DNA of 64,000 nt from Streptomyces eurythermus (GTDB lineage Bacteria > Actinomycetota > Actinomycetes > Streptomycetales > Streptomycetaceae). The DNA lies in assembly GCF_014649115.1 (NCBI RefSeq), contig NZ_BMSK01000018.1, positions 74,713-138,712 of the forward strand, read 5' to 3'. The notes beneath the pieces are model-generated. The model was not told the DNA's origin, did no database searches, and saw nothing but the letters and a program-made list of their open reading frames with translations. Each line of letters begins with the position of its first letter. Positions within the stretch are counted from its first letter, which is position 1. The translations under genes and the position numbers were made by a program. Of this stretch, positions 41,776 through 51,281 are shown piece after piece.

Positions 41776-43152
41776 ATGTCCGACGAGGCGCCGCAGTCCA
41801 CGCCGGGGGAGCGCACCGCGCCCGACCGCGGGCCGGCGGAACCGGCTCCGGCTTCCGGGCAGGGGGCCTCGACAGCCCGGGCTCCCCAGGACGACGCCAA
41901 ACCCTCCGTCTCCCTCGACAAGGAGCCGGCACCGGCACCGACGGCATCCCCTGCGGACCGGATACCGGGGGCGGTGGGGCCCGGGGCGGACCGGATACCG
42001 GGCGCGATGGAACCCCGGGCGGACCAGGCATCGGCGTCTGCGGCGTCCGAGGCGGACTGGGCACTTGCGCCTGCGGAGTCGGGAGCGGACCAGGTAGCGG
42101 CGTCCCAGACCTTCGGAGCTGAGGCGGCATCGGCGGCTGGGACACCCGGAGCTGGGGCGGCGTCGGCGGCTGCGGCACCCATAGCCGACGCGACGCCGGC
42201 ATCCGAGGCACCCGGAGCCGACCCGACCCCCGTCCAGGACGCGCCCCCGGCCCCCGCCCCGGTCCACGGCCAGCAGACCCTGACCTCGCTGCCCACGGCA
42301 CCGGAGCCGACCGCCTCCGCCGACAGGACGCTCGCCGACGCCCCGCCCGCGCCCTGGGCCAGTCCAGCCGGCGGAACCGGGGCCCCGGCCCCCGCGTCAC
42401 CCCTGCCCGCGGCCCCGGCCCCGGCCCCCGCCCCGCAGCCCAACCCGTTCGCGCCACCCGCGCCCACCCCTCAGCCGGAGTCCTTCGCCCCGCCCGCCCC
42501 GGCCCCGAACCCCTTCGCGCCGCCCGCCGCCGAACCGGCGGACCAGGCCGGCTACCCCTTCCCCCACTCCGGTCCCGCCCCGGCCCCGAACCCCTTCGCG
42601 CCGCCCGCCGCCGAACCGGCGGACCAGGCCGCTTACCCCTTCCCCCACTCCGGTCCCGCCCCGGCCCCGAACCCCTACGCGCCTCCCACCTCCGGCCCGG
42701 CGGCCCAGGCCCACCCCTTCGCCCCGCCCGCGGGACCGGAACCCGTGCCCCCGCCGCCCATCGCCCCCGACGGTCCCGGGCAGGTGCCGTACGGCTACCC
42801 GGGCACCCTGCCGGCCTACGGCTACCCGGGCCCGGCGCACGCCTCGTACGGCGCCGCCCCCTATCCCGGCGGCAACGGCTACGGCTGGCCCGGTATGCAG
42901 GCGGCCCCGAGCAACGGCATGGGTACGGCCTCCCTCGTGCTCGGCATCCTCTCGGACATCGGCTTCCTGGCCTGGCCCCTCGCCCTGGTGCTGGGCGTCC
43001 TGGCGATCATCTTCGGCGCGCTGGGCCGGGGGAAGGCGAAGCGGGGCGAGGCCACGAACCCCGGGGTGGCCCTGGCCGGCCTCATCTGCGGCGCGACGGG
43101 CGTCGTCCTCGTACTGATCGTGTTCGCCGTCATCATCGCGGCGTTCGGCTGA
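41776..43152 (+). CDS. DUF4190-type membrane protein with long repeat-rich N-terminus
   Basis: A 458-residue protein. Residues 1-370 are low complexity, dominated by Ala, Pro, Asp and Glu. They include ADRIPGA-type imperfect repeats (about 55-80) and a perfect 27-residue tandem (PNPFAPPAAEPADQ... about 243-296), then Gly-Tyr-Pro segments. The C-terminus (about 380-458) has two membrane helices with the DUF4190 pattern GMGTASLVLGILSDIGFLAWPLALVLG and NPGVALAGLICGATGVVL. Function unknown. TAGCAT at 41737-41742 and CCAGGAGAGGGG provide promoter and ribosome binding site. The N-terminus probably extends into the cytoplasm as a flexible binding arm. Confidence 0.8.
   Translation: MSDEAPQSTPGERTAPDRGPAEPAPASGQGASTARAPQDDAKPSVSLDKEPAPAPTASPADRIPGAVGPGADRIPGAMEPRADQASASAASEADWALAPAESGADQVAASQTFGAEAASAAGTPGAGAASAAAAPIADATPASEAPGADPTPVQDAPPAPAPVHGQQTLTSLPTAPEPTASADRTLADAPPAPWASPAGGTGAPAPASPLPAAPAPAPAPQPNPFAPPAPTPQPESFAPPAPAPNPFAPPAAEPADQAGYPFPHSGPAPAPNPFAPPAAEPADQAAYPFPHSGPAPAPNPYAPPTSGPAAQAHPFAPPAGPEPVPPPPIAPDGPGQVPYGYPGTLPAYGYPGPAHASYGAAPYPGGNGYGWPGMQAAPSNGMGTASLVLGILSDIGFLAWPLALVLGVLAIIFGALGRGKAKRGEATNPGVALAGLICGATGVVLVLIVFAVIIAAFG
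42501..42662 (+). repeat. 81-base tandem repeat inside the DUF4190 gene
   Basis: Two almost identical 81-base units (42501-42581 and 42582-42662), with a third partial copy beginning at 42663. The unit encodes 27 residues (PNPFAPPAAEPADQAG then YPFPHSGPAPA). Near-perfect DNA identity implies recent duplication and likely length variation between strains. Confidence 0.85.
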
Positions 43153-43202
43153 CCCCACGCGCCGCCACCCGTGGGCGCCGCCCCCCGCCGGCGCCCGCCC
43201 CC

Positions 43203-43766
43203 TCAGGCCCCCGCCCCCGCCAACCGCTCCCTCGCCTCCATCAGGGCGAAGCCCAGCAGGTTCGGTCCCCGCCACCGCCGCGGGTCCGACGCCGCCTCGT
43301 CGTCGGCCGCGAGGCCTATGCCCCAGACGCGGTCCACGGGGCTCGCCTCCACCAGCACCCGGTCCCCGGTGTTCAGCAGGAACCGCCGGAGGCCGTCGTC
43401 GGCGGCGAACTTGTGCACGCTGCCCTCGGTCACGATCCGGAACCGCTCGCGCTGCCAGGTCTCCTCGTCGAAGCCCCGGACCAGCCGCCCGGCCTTCTTC
43501 GCGGCGGCGGGGTGCGCCGCGGCCAGCACCCGGCGCTCCGCCTCCGCGTCCCCGAACAGCCGGGCCTTGCCGGCCATCATCCAGTGCTCCGCCGTCGCGT
43601 ACTCCACCCCGTCCACCACGAACGGTGACGGCCACCACTGGCTCAGACAGCTCGCGCCGATCCGCCCGTCCGGCCGCGGCCGGTGACCCCAGAAGTGCAG
43701 GTATTCCACCCGGGTCCCCGCCCGGACCTCCCTGATCAGGGATTCCACCCCGTCGATCTTTCCCAT
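43203..43766 (-). CDS. NADAR family protein (YbiA-like)
   Basis: A 187-residue protein with the NADAR domain: YLHFWGHRP, SQWWPSPFVVDGVEYATAEHWMMAGKARLFGD, and the closing WGIGLAADDE. Members hydrolyse N-glycosidic bonds in riboflavin precursors or remove ADP-ribose from guanine. The closest functional type here is not certain. The ATG at 43766 (MGKIDGVESLIREV) is used. It is divergent from the potABC operon's first gene. Confidence 0.88.
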   Translation of the reverse strand: MGKIDGVESLIREVRAGTRVEYLHFWGHRPRPDGRIGASCLSQWWPSPFVVDGVEYATAEHWMMAGKARLFGDAEAERRVLAAAHPAAAKKAGRLVRGFDEETWQRERFRIVTEGSVHKFAADDGLRRFLLNTGDRVLVEASPVDRVWGIGLAADDEAASDPRRWRGPNLLGFALMEARERLAGAGA

Positions 43767-43876
43767 GCACGCGAGTCTGGCAGGCACCACTGACAATGCG
43801 TCCGCCCTTTTGCCCGCCGACTCGACAACTGGTCGACAGATTCCGTCGCGTAACCAAAAGGCAACAACGGAATCAC

Positions 43877-43905
43877 TTGTTGGTGCCCTATGGCTCTGTC
43901 AGGAT
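43877..43905 (+). promoter_or_regulatory. Promoter of the polyamine operon (block B)
   Basis: TTGTTG (43877-43882), 17 bases, CAGGAT (43900-43905), followed by a leader of about 63 bases ending in GGAGGAGAG. The upstream 80 bases are the most AT-rich in the vicinity (for example AACCAAAAGGCAACAACGG) and contain CGACAACTGGTCGACAG, a likely regulator site. Confidence 0.55.
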
Positions 43906-43974
43906 CGGCACTCAATTCGAGCTGGAGCTACGCCACCCACCCCCGGGACGGGGCGTACGGCGGAGGAGAGCGAC

Positions 43975-45510
43975 ATGCACAACCCGGGCACCGCCACCCC
44001 GGAACGATTCCCCGCCCAGGACCGGTTCGCGGACGGCGCGCAGTTCATCGCCGGCCGGCCGGCCAAGGGCACCTCGGGCCGCCACCACGCCGTGGTCGAC
44101 CCCGCCACCGGCCGGGAGGTGTACCGCTACGAACTGGCCGGCCCCGACGACGTGGACGCGGCCGTCGCCGCCGCGCGCGAGGCGTTCCCGGGCTGGGCCG
44201 CCGCCACCCCGGGCGAACGCGCGGAGGCCCTGCACCGGTTCGCCGGTGTGCTCGCCGAGCGCGCCGAGGACCTCGCCCGCGCCGAGTCCCTCCAGTGCGG
44301 CAAGCCGCTCAAGCTCACCCGCGAGTTCGACGTGCCGGGCACCGTCGACAACACCGCCTTCTTCGCGGGCGCCGCCCGGCACCTCCAGGGTCAGTCCGCC
44401 GGCGAGTACTCCGGGGACCACACGTCGTACGTCCGGCGCGAGCCCATCGGGGTGGTCGGGTCCATCGCGCCCTGGAACTACCCGCTCCAGATGGCCGCCT
44501 GGAAGATCCTCCCGGCGATCGCCGCGGGCAACACCATCGTGCTGAAGCCCGCCGAGATCACCCCGCTGACCTCGCTGATGTTCGCGCGGGCGGCCACGGA
44601 CGCGGGCATCCCGGCCGGGGTCGTCAACATCGTCACCGGGACCGGGAAGGAGGCCGGCGAGCACCTGGTCGGACACCCGGACGTGGCCATGACCTCCTTC
44701 ACCGGGTCCACCGCCGTCGGCCGGCGCGTCGCCGAGATCGCCACCGCCACCGTCAAGCGGCTGCACCTGGAGCTGGGCGGCAAGGCGCCGTTCGTCGTGT
44801 TCGACGACGCCGACCTGGAGGCCGCCGCGCACGGCGCGGTCGCGGGCGCGCTCATCAACAGCGGCCAGGACTGCACGGCCGCCACGCGCGCGTACGTGCA
44901 GCGTCCGCTGTACGAGGCGTTCGTGGAGCGGACGGCGGCGCTGATGGAGACCGTCCGGCTCGGCGACCCGTTCGCGCCCGGCACCGACCTCGGGCCGCTG
45001 ATCTCGCACGCCCAGCGCGACCGGGTGGCCGCCTTCGTGGACCGGGCGCGCGGCTACGCGCGCGTGGTCACCGGCGGCGAGGCGCCCCAGGGCGAGCTGA
45101 AGGACGGCGCCTACTACCGGCCCACCCTGATCACCGGCGCCGCCCAGGACAGCGAGATCGTCCAGTCGGAGATCTTCGGCCCCGTCCTCGTCGTGCTGCC
45201 CTTCGACAGCGACGACGAGGGCCTGCGGCTGGCCAACGACACGCCGTACGGCCTGGCCGCCTCCGCGTGGACGGGCGGCGTCTACCGTGCGAACCGGGCC
45301 ACCCGGGAGATCAAGGCGGGCTGCGTCTGGGTCAACGACCACATTCCGATCATCAGCGAGATGCCGCACGGCGGCTACAAGGCATCGGGCTTCGGCAAGG
45401 ACATGTCGGCGTACTCCTTCGAGGAGTACACGCAGATCAAGCACGTCATGTTCGACAACACCGCGGTGGCAGCCAAGGACTGGCACCGCACCGTCTTCGG
45501 GGACCGCTGA
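43975..45510 (+). CDS. Aldehyde dehydrogenase, gamma-aminobutyraldehyde/betaine-aldehyde type
   Basis: A 511-residue aldehyde dehydrogenase. Catalytic Cys300 is in GQDCTAATR and Glu266 in LELGGKAP; cofactor segment IAPWNYPLQMAAWK. It is closely similar in motif layout to the enzyme at 30538. As the first gene before potD-potA-potB-potC and an amine oxidase, its likely substrate is gamma-aminobutyraldehyde or 3-aminopropanal released from imported polyamines. ATG with GGAGGAGAG upstream; 50 bases to the next gene. Confidence 0.9.
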   Translation: MHNPGTATPERFPAQDRFADGAQFIAGRPAKGTSGRHHAVVDPATGREVYRYELAGPDDVDAAVAAAREAFPGWAAATPGERAEALHRFAGVLAERAEDLARAESLQCGKPLKLTREFDVPGTVDNTAFFAGAARHLQGQSAGEYSGDHTSYVRREPIGVVGSIAPWNYPLQMAAWKILPAIAAGNTIVLKPAEITPLTSLMFARAATDAGIPAGVVNIVTGTGKEAGEHLVGHPDVAMTSFTGSTAVGRRVAEIATATVKRLHLELGGKAPFVVFDDADLEAAAHGAVAGALINSGQDCTAATRAYVQRPLYEAFVERTAALMETVRLGDPFAPGTDLGPLISHAQRDRVAAFVDRARGYARVVTGGEAPQGELKDGAYYRPTLITGAAQDSEIVQSEIFGPVLVVLPFDSDDEGLRLANDTPYGLAASAWTGGVYRANRATREIKAGCVWVNDHIPIISEMPHGGYKASGFGKDMSAYSFEEYTQIKHVMFDNTAVAAKDWHRTVFGDR

Positions 45511-45560
45511 CCGACCAGGCCACTGACCAGGCCGATCCCTCCCGAAAGGGCACCACGCGC

Positions 45561-46808
45561 ATGGAGCAGTACGAGCCCGAACGCCTGACCCCGCCCCAGG
45601 CGGCCGCCCTGCGGCGCGGCCTCCGCGGCGGCAGGGCCGCCCTGACCCGCCGGTCGCTGCTGCGGGCCGCGACCGGCGGCGCGCTCGCGGCCGGCGGCCT
45701 CGGGACGCTCGCCGCCTGCGGGATCCCCGCGGCGGGCAAGAACCAGGGCGGCACCTCCGCCCAGGACCACTCGGCCACGGAGAAGGTGGTCAACTTCTCC
45801 AACTGGACCGAGTACCTCGACGTCGACGACAGCGGCAAGCACCACCCCACCCTGGAGACCTTCCGCGGGCGGACCGGGATCACGGTCGACTACACCGAGG
45901 ACATCAACGACAACAACGAGTTCTTCGGCAAGATCAAGCCCCAGCTCGCCGCGGGCCAGGACACCGGCCGGGACCTCATCGTCCTCACCGACTGGCTGGC
46001 CGCCCGCATGATCCGCCTCGGCTGGGTGCAGAAGCTGGACCCGTCCCACCTGCCGCACGCCTACACCAACCTCTCGGCCCAGTTCCGCGACCCGGACTGG
46101 GACCCCGGGCGGGCGTACTCGTACCCCTGGCAGGGCATCTCCACCGTCATCGCCTTCAACAAGAAGGCACTGGACGGCATCGAGGTGCGCTCGGTCTCCG
46201 ACCTGCTGGACAACCCGAGGCTCAAGGGGCGCGTCGGCTTCCTGTCCGAGATGCGCGACAGCGTGGGCATGACCCTGCTCGACATGGGCAAGGACCCGGC
46301 GAGGTTCACCGACGACGACTACGACGCGGCGATCGCCCGCCTCCAGAAGGCCGTCGACAAGGGCCAGATCCGCCGCTTCACCGGCAACGACTACACCTCC
46401 GACCTGTCCAAGGGCGACTTCGCCGCCTGCATCGCCTGGGCGGGCGACGTCGTCCAGCTCACATCGGACAACCCGCACATCGACTTCGTCATCCCCGACA
46501 GCGGCTATGTGACGTCGACCGACAACCTGTGCGTCCCCAACAAGGCCCGCCACAAGACGAACGCCGAACGGCTCATCGACTTCTACTACGAGCCCGCGCA
46601 GGCCGCCGCGCTCGCCGCGTACATCAACTACGTGACACCGGTCGACGGGGTGAAGCCCTACCTTGCGAAGATCGACCGGGACGCGGCGGACAATCCGCTG
46701 ATCGTCCCCGACAAGGCCATGCAGGCGAAGTCCCATGCCTTCCGCTCCCTGAGCCAGAAGGAAGAGACGGCCTACGAAGGAAAGTTCGCGAAGCTCACAG
46801 GGGCGTGA
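45561..46808 (+). CDS. potD: Spermidine/putrescine-binding lipoprotein
   Basis: A 415-residue binding protein of a polyamine ABC importer. The signal has a twin-arginine (LTRRSLLRAATGG) and a lipobox (LAAC, about residue 54), suggesting a Tat-exported lipoprotein. VNFSNWTEYLDVDD, VDYTEDINDNNEFFGKI and CIAWAGDVVQL are polyamine-receptor segments. Directly followed by potA (two-base gap to the chosen ATG), potB and potC. Confidence 0.92.
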   Translation: MEQYEPERLTPPQAAALRRGLRGGRAALTRRSLLRAATGGALAAGGLGTLAACGIPAAGKNQGGTSAQDHSATEKVVNFSNWTEYLDVDDSGKHHPTLETFRGRTGITVDYTEDINDNNEFFGKIKPQLAAGQDTGRDLIVLTDWLAARMIRLGWVQKLDPSHLPHAYTNLSAQFRDPDWDPGRAYSYPWQGISTVIAFNKKALDGIEVRSVSDLLDNPRLKGRVGFLSEMRDSVGMTLLDMGKDPARFTDDDYDAAIARLQKAVDKGQIRRFTGNDYTSDLSKGDFAACIAWAGDVVQLTSDNPHIDFVIPDSGYVTSTDNLCVPNKARHKTNAERLIDFYYEPAQAAALAAYINYVTPVDGVKPYLAKIDRDAADNPLIVPDKAMQAKSHAFRSLSQKEETAYEGKFAKLTGA

Positions 46809-46810
46809 CG

Positions 46811-47962
46811 ATGAAGACGACACCAGACAACAGCGGCGACGTCCGCCTCTCCGGAATCTCCAAGACCTACGGCTCCTTCACCGCCGTACACCCGCTGGAC
46901 CTGACCGTGCCCGAGGGCTCCTTCTTCGCCCTGCTCGGCGCCTCCGGCTGCGGCAAGACCACCACCCTGCGCATGATCGCCGGCCTGGAGGAGCCCACCA
47001 CGGGCACGGTCCGGCTCGGCGACCAGGACGTCACCCACCTGCCGCCGTACAAGCGGCCGGTCAACACGGTCTTCCAGTCCTACGCCCTCTTCCCGCACCT
47101 CGACATCTTCGAGAACGTCGCCTTCGGCCTGCGCCGGCGGGGCATCAAGAGCGTGAAGAAGCAGGTCGAGGAGATGCTGGAGCTGGTCCAGCTAGGCGAG
47201 CAGGCGCGCAAGAAGCCGCACCAGCTCTCCGGCGGCCAGCAGCAGCGGGTCGCCGTGGCCCGCGCCCTGATCAACCACCCCAGGGTGCTGCTGCTGGACG
47301 AGCCGCTCGGCGCCCTCGACCTGAAGCTGCGCCGCCAGATGCAGCTGGAGCTCAAGCGCATCCAGACCGAGGTCGGCATCACCTTCGTCCATGTCACGCA
47401 CGACCAGGAGGAGGCCATGACCATGGCCGACACGGTCGCCGTGATGAACGGCGGCCGGGTCGAGCAGCTCGGCGCGCCGGCCGACCTGTACGAGAACCCG
47501 CGGACCACGTTCGTCGCGAACTTCCTCGGCACCTCCAACCTGATCGAGGCCGAGGTCGGCACCCGCAGCGGCGACGACATCGTGCTGAAGGCGGGCGACG
47601 GCAAGCTGGTGCTGCCCGGCGCCCGGTGTACCGCCCCGACGACGGCCGGCGGCAAGGTGCTGGTCGGCATCCGCCCGGAGAAGATCTCGCTCACGCACGC
47701 CGACGACGCGGGGGAGATCCCGGCCGGCCGCAACCGCCTCACCGGGAAGATCGCCGACGCCAGCTTCATCGGCGTCTCCACGCAGTACGTCATCGACAGC
47801 CCGGTCTGCGCCGGCCTGTCGGTGTACGTGCAGAACGTCGAGCGCGACGGCCGGCTGGTGCCCGGCGCCGACGTGGTCCTGCACTGGAGCCCGGCCCACA
47901 CCTTCGCCCTGGACGCGGCCCAGGCCATCGACGCGGGCACCGAGGAAGAGGTCGCCGCCTGA
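46811..47962 (+). CDS. potA: Polyamine ABC transporter, ATP-binding protein
   Basis: A 383-residue ATPase of the CUT1/PotA type. Walker A GASGCGKTTTL (about 43-53), signature LSGGQQQRVAVARAL, Walker B VLLLDEPLGALD and switch VTHDQEEAM are intact. The C-terminal TOBE domain (about 300-375) has VGIRPEKISL. The start may be ATG at 46811 or a GTG six bases upstream that overlaps the potD stop. TGATG couples its end to potB. Confidence 0.95.
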   Translation: MKTTPDNSGDVRLSGISKTYGSFTAVHPLDLTVPEGSFFALLGASGCGKTTTLRMIAGLEEPTTGTVRLGDQDVTHLPPYKRPVNTVFQSYALFPHLDIFENVAFGLRRRGIKSVKKQVEEMLELVQLGEQARKKPHQLSGGQQQRVAVARALINHPRVLLLDEPLGALDLKLRRQMQLELKRIQTEVGITFVHVTHDQEEAMTMADTVAVMNGGRVEQLGAPADLYENPRTTFVANFLGTSNLIEAEVGTRSGDDIVLKAGDGKLVLPGARCTAPTTAGGKVLVGIRPEKISLTHADDAGEIPAGRNRLTGKIADASFIGVSTQYVIDSPVCAGLSVYVQNVERDGRLVPGADVVLHWSPAHTFALDAAQAIDAGTEEEVAA

Positions 47963-48891
47963 TGTCCACGCTCACCGAGGCGCCCCCGCCGCTCGGCCCC
48001 GCCGCACCCGAGGAGAAGCCCCCGCGCCGGCGCGGCCGGTTCACCCCCTACTGGCTGCTGCTGCCCGGCATGCTGTGGCTGATCGTCTTCTTCGCGCTGC
48101 CGATGGTCTACCAGGCCTCCACCTCCGTGCAGCAGGGCTCCCTGGAGCAGGGCTACAAGGTCACCTGGCACTTCGCGACCTACTGGGACGCGCTGAACGC
48201 GTACTGGCCGCAGTTCCTGCGCTCCGTGTGCTACGCCGCCGCCGCGACCGTGCTGTGCCTGCTGCTCGGCTACCCGCTGGCGTACCTCATCGCCTTCCGC
48301 GCCGGCCGCTGGCGCAACCTGATCATGATCCTGGTGATCGCGCCGTTCTTCACCAGCTTCCTGATCCGCACCCTGGCCTGGAAGACGATCCTCGCCGACA
48401 ACGGCCCGGTCGTGCACGCCCTGAACACCCTGCACGTCCTGGACCTGACCGGCTGGCTCGGCTGGACGGCCGGCGACCGGGTGCTGGCCACCCCGCTGGC
48501 CGTGGTGTGCGGGCTGACGTACAACTTCCTGCCGTTCATGATCCTGCCGCTGTACACCTCGCTGGAGCGGATCGACGGGCGGCTGCACGAGGCGGCCGGC
48601 GACCTGTACGCCCGGCCCTGGACCACCTTCCGCAAGGTCACCTTCCCGCTGTCCATGCCCGGTGTGGTCTCCGGGACGCTGCTGACCTTCATCCCGGCCG
48701 CCGGCGACTACGTCAACGCCGAACTCCTCGGCTCCACCGACACCCGCATGATCGGCAATGTCATCCAGACGCAGTTCCTGCGCGTCCTGGACTATCCGAC
48801 GGCCGCCGCGCTCTCCTTCATCCTCATGGCCGCCATCCTGGCCATGGTCACCCTCTACATCCGCCGGTCGGGGACGGAGGACCTGGTCTAA
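47962..48891 (+). CDS. potB: Polyamine ABC transporter, permease
   Basis: A 309-residue permease with six membrane segments and the EAA loop LHEAAGDLYARPWTTFRKVTFPLSMPGV. It forms the channel with PotC. Starts at an ATG overlapping the potA stop; its TAA abuts the potC ATG with no gap. Confidence 0.94.
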   Translation: MSTLTEAPPPLGPAAPEEKPPRRRGRFTPYWLLLPGMLWLIVFFALPMVYQASTSVQQGSLEQGYKVTWHFATYWDALNAYWPQFLRSVCYAAAATVLCLLLGYPLAYLIAFRAGRWRNLIMILVIAPFFTSFLIRTLAWKTILADNGPVVHALNTLHVLDLTGWLGWTAGDRVLATPLAVVCGLTYNFLPFMILPLYTSLERIDGRLHEAAGDLYARPWTTFRKVTFPLSMPGVVSGTLLTFIPAAGDYVNAELLGSTDTRMIGNVIQTQFLRVLDYPTAAALSFILMAAILAMVTLYIRRSGTEDLV

Positions 48892-49692
48892 ATGCCCTTC
48901 CTGAACTGGCTCAAGCGCCGTCTCGTCGTCATCGCCGGTCTGCTGACGCTCGCCTATCTGCTGCTGCCGAACATCATCGTCACGGTGTTCTCCTTCAACA
49001 AACCGAAGGGGCGCTTCAACTACGAATGGCAGCGGTTCTCCGCGGACGCGTGGAAGGACCCGTGCGGGGTCGCCGACATGTGCGGCTCGCTCTCCCTCAG
49101 CCTGCAGATCGCCGTCTGGGCGACGGTCGGCGCCACCGTCCTCGGCACGATGATCTCCTTCGCGCTGGTCCGCTACCGCTTCCGCGCGCGCGGCGCCGTC
49201 AACTCGCTGATCTTCCTGCCGATGGCCATGCCCGAGGTGGTCATGGCCGCCTCGCTGCTCACCCTGTTCCTCAACATGGGCGCCCAGCTGGGCTTCTGGA
49301 CGATCCTGATCGCCCACATCATGTTCTGCCTGAGTTTCGTCGTCACCGCCGTCAAGGCGCGCGTGATGTCGATGGACCCGCGTCTGGAGGAGGCCGCCCG
49401 GGACCTGTACGCCGGTCCCGTGCAGACCTTTCTGCGGGTCACCCTGCCCATCGCGGCACCCGGAATCGCCGCGGGCGCGCTGCTGTCGTTCGCGCTCTCC
49501 TTCGACGATTTCATCATCACCAATTTCAACGCCGGCTCGACGGTCACCTTCCCGATGTTCGTATGGGGCTCGGCGCAGCGCGGAACGCCCGTGCAGATCA
49601 ATGTGATCGGCACCGCCATGTTCCTCCTCGCCGTCCTGTTCGTCCTCTTCGCGATGGTCCTCGGAAACCGCCGGAACAAGCAGAAGGCATAG
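48892..49692 (+). CDS. potC: Polyamine ABC transporter, permease
   Basis: A 266-residue permease with six membrane segments and EAA loop LEEAARDLYAGPVQTFLRVTLPIAAPGI. A disulphide-like CGVADMC loop lies in the first external segment. Partner of PotB. Followed by a 47-base gap and the amine oxidase gene. Confidence 0.94.
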   Translation: MPFLNWLKRRLVVIAGLLTLAYLLLPNIIVTVFSFNKPKGRFNYEWQRFSADAWKDPCGVADMCGSLSLSLQIAVWATVGATVLGTMISFALVRYRFRARGAVNSLIFLPMAMPEVVMAASLLTLFLNMGAQLGFWTILIAHIMFCLSFVVTAVKARVMSMDPRLEEAARDLYAGPVQTFLRVTLPIAAPGIAAGALLSFALSFDDFIITNFNAGSTVTFPMFVWGSAQRGTPVQINVIGTAMFLLAVLFVLFAMVLGNRRNKQKA

Positions 49693-49739
49693 GCCCTTTC
49701 ACCGGCCTCGCCGGAAATCCTCTGTAGGGAGTTGAAATC

Positions 49740-51170
49740 ATGGCCCCAAGCGCCATGAGCCGTGGGAAAGACAACTGGATCGCCTCTCTCTCCGAAGCCC
49801 AGCCGGTCCCGTACTGGCTGGAAGACCCCGGCAAGCCGGCCGCCGAGCCCGCCCTCACCACCGCCGAGACCTGCGACCTGCTGGTGGTCGGCGGCGGCTA
49901 CAGCGGGCTGTGGACCGCGCTGAACGCCAAGGAGCGCGACCCCGGGCGCGATGTAGTCCTGCTGGAAGGCCGCGAGGTGGGCTGGGCCGCCTCCGGCCGC
50001 AACGGCGGCTTCTGCGCCGCCTCCCTCACACACGGCCTGCCCAACGGCCTCGCCCGCTGGCCCGGCGAGATCCACAGACTGGAGGAGCTGGGCCGGCGCA
50101 ACCTCGACGGGATCGAGGCCGCGATCACCCGGCACGGCATCGACTGCGACTTCGAACGCACCGGCGAGATCGACGTGGCCACCGAGACCTACCAGGCCTG
50201 GGAGCTGAAGGACTGGCACCGGGAACTCGAGGAGCAGGGCCTCGCCGACGGCATCGAGTACCTGGACGCCGACGCCGTGCGCGCCGAGGTGAACTCGCCC
50301 ACCTTCCAGGCGGGCCTGTGGGACCGCCGGGGCGTGGCCATGCTGCACCCGGCCAAGCTCGCCTGGGGCCTGAAGCGGGCCTGCCTCCGGCTCGGGGTGC
50401 GGGTGTACGAGCACACACCCGCCCTCACCCTGAGGGCCTACGGCGCCGGGATGGCCGTACGCACCCCCTACGGCGCCGTCCGCGCCCGCAAGGTCGCGCT
50501 CGGCACCAACATCTTCCCCAGCCTCGTCAGGCGCGTGCGGTCGTACACCGTCCCGGTCTACGACTACGCCCTGATGACCGAGCCGCTGACCGACGGGCAG
50601 CTCGCGTCCATCGGCTGGAAGAACAGACAGGGGCTGGGGGATTCGGCGAACCAGTTCCACTACTTCCGGCTCTCCGCCGACAACCGCGTGCTGTGGGGCG
50701 GCTACGACGCGATCTACCCCTACGGCGGCCGGGTGCGCGCCGAGTACGACGACCGGCCCGAGACGTACGCCAAGCTCGCCGGCCACTTCTTCACCTGCTT
50801 CCCGCAGCTGGAGGGCGTCCGCTTCACCCACGCCTGGGGCGGCGCGATCGACACCTGCTCCCGGTTCTCCGCGTTCTTCGGCACCGCCCACCAGGGCCGG
50901 GTGGCCTACGCGGCCGGCTACACGGGCCTCGGGGTCGGCGCCACCCGGTTCGGCGCGGACGTGATGCTGGACCTGCTGGACGGGGAGCGCACCGAGCGGA
51001 CCGAGCTGGAGATGGTTCGCAAGAAGCCGCTGCCGTTCCCGCCGGAGCCGTTCGCCTGGACCGGCATCGCCCTCACCAAGTGGTCCCTGGCCCGCGCCGA
51101 CGCGCACGGCGGCCGGCGGAACCTGTGGCTGCGGACGATGGACCGGCTGGGGCTGGGCTTCGACAGCTGA
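49740..51170 (+). CDS. FAD-dependent amine oxidoreductase (PuuB-like)
   Basis: A 476-residue DAO-family flavoenzyme. The FAD-binding GxGxxG segment is LLVVGGGYSGLWTALNAKE (about 44-62), followed by VVLLEGREVGWAASGRNGGF, and the closing AAGYTGLGVGATRFGAD. Next to polyamine uptake and an aldehyde dehydrogenase it most likely oxidises gamma-glutamylputrescine or a free polyamine, releasing ammonia, H2O2 and an aldehyde. No gamma-glutamylputrescine synthetase is seen in the window. ATG at 49740 with TAGGGAG; last gene of the apparent operon. Confidence 0.88.
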   Translation: MAPSAMSRGKDNWIASLSEAQPVPYWLEDPGKPAAEPALTTAETCDLLVVGGGYSGLWTALNAKERDPGRDVVLLEGREVGWAASGRNGGFCAASLTHGLPNGLARWPGEIHRLEELGRRNLDGIEAAITRHGIDCDFERTGEIDVATETYQAWELKDWHRELEEQGLADGIEYLDADAVRAEVNSPTFQAGLWDRRGVAMLHPAKLAWGLKRACLRLGVRVYEHTPALTLRAYGAGMAVRTPYGAVRARKVALGTNIFPSLVRRVRSYTVPVYDYALMTEPLTDGQLASIGWKNRQGLGDSANQFHYFRLSADNRVLWGGYDAIYPYGGRVRAEYDDRPETYAKLAGHFFTCFPQLEGVRFTHAWGGAIDTCSRFSAFFGTAHQGRVAYAAGYTGLGVGATRFGADVMLDLLDGERTERTELEMVRKKPLPFPPEPFAWTGIALTKWSLARADAHGGRRNLWLRTMDRLGLGFDS

Positions 51171-51281
51171 GGTGACCCACCTCACCCCAAGGGGCCGTGC
51201 GAACCCGCGTAATGCCCCGGGGCCGCCTCCCTCTCACCTCTCGACGCATCCGCGTCCATGACCGAGAGGGAGGCTTTTTCG

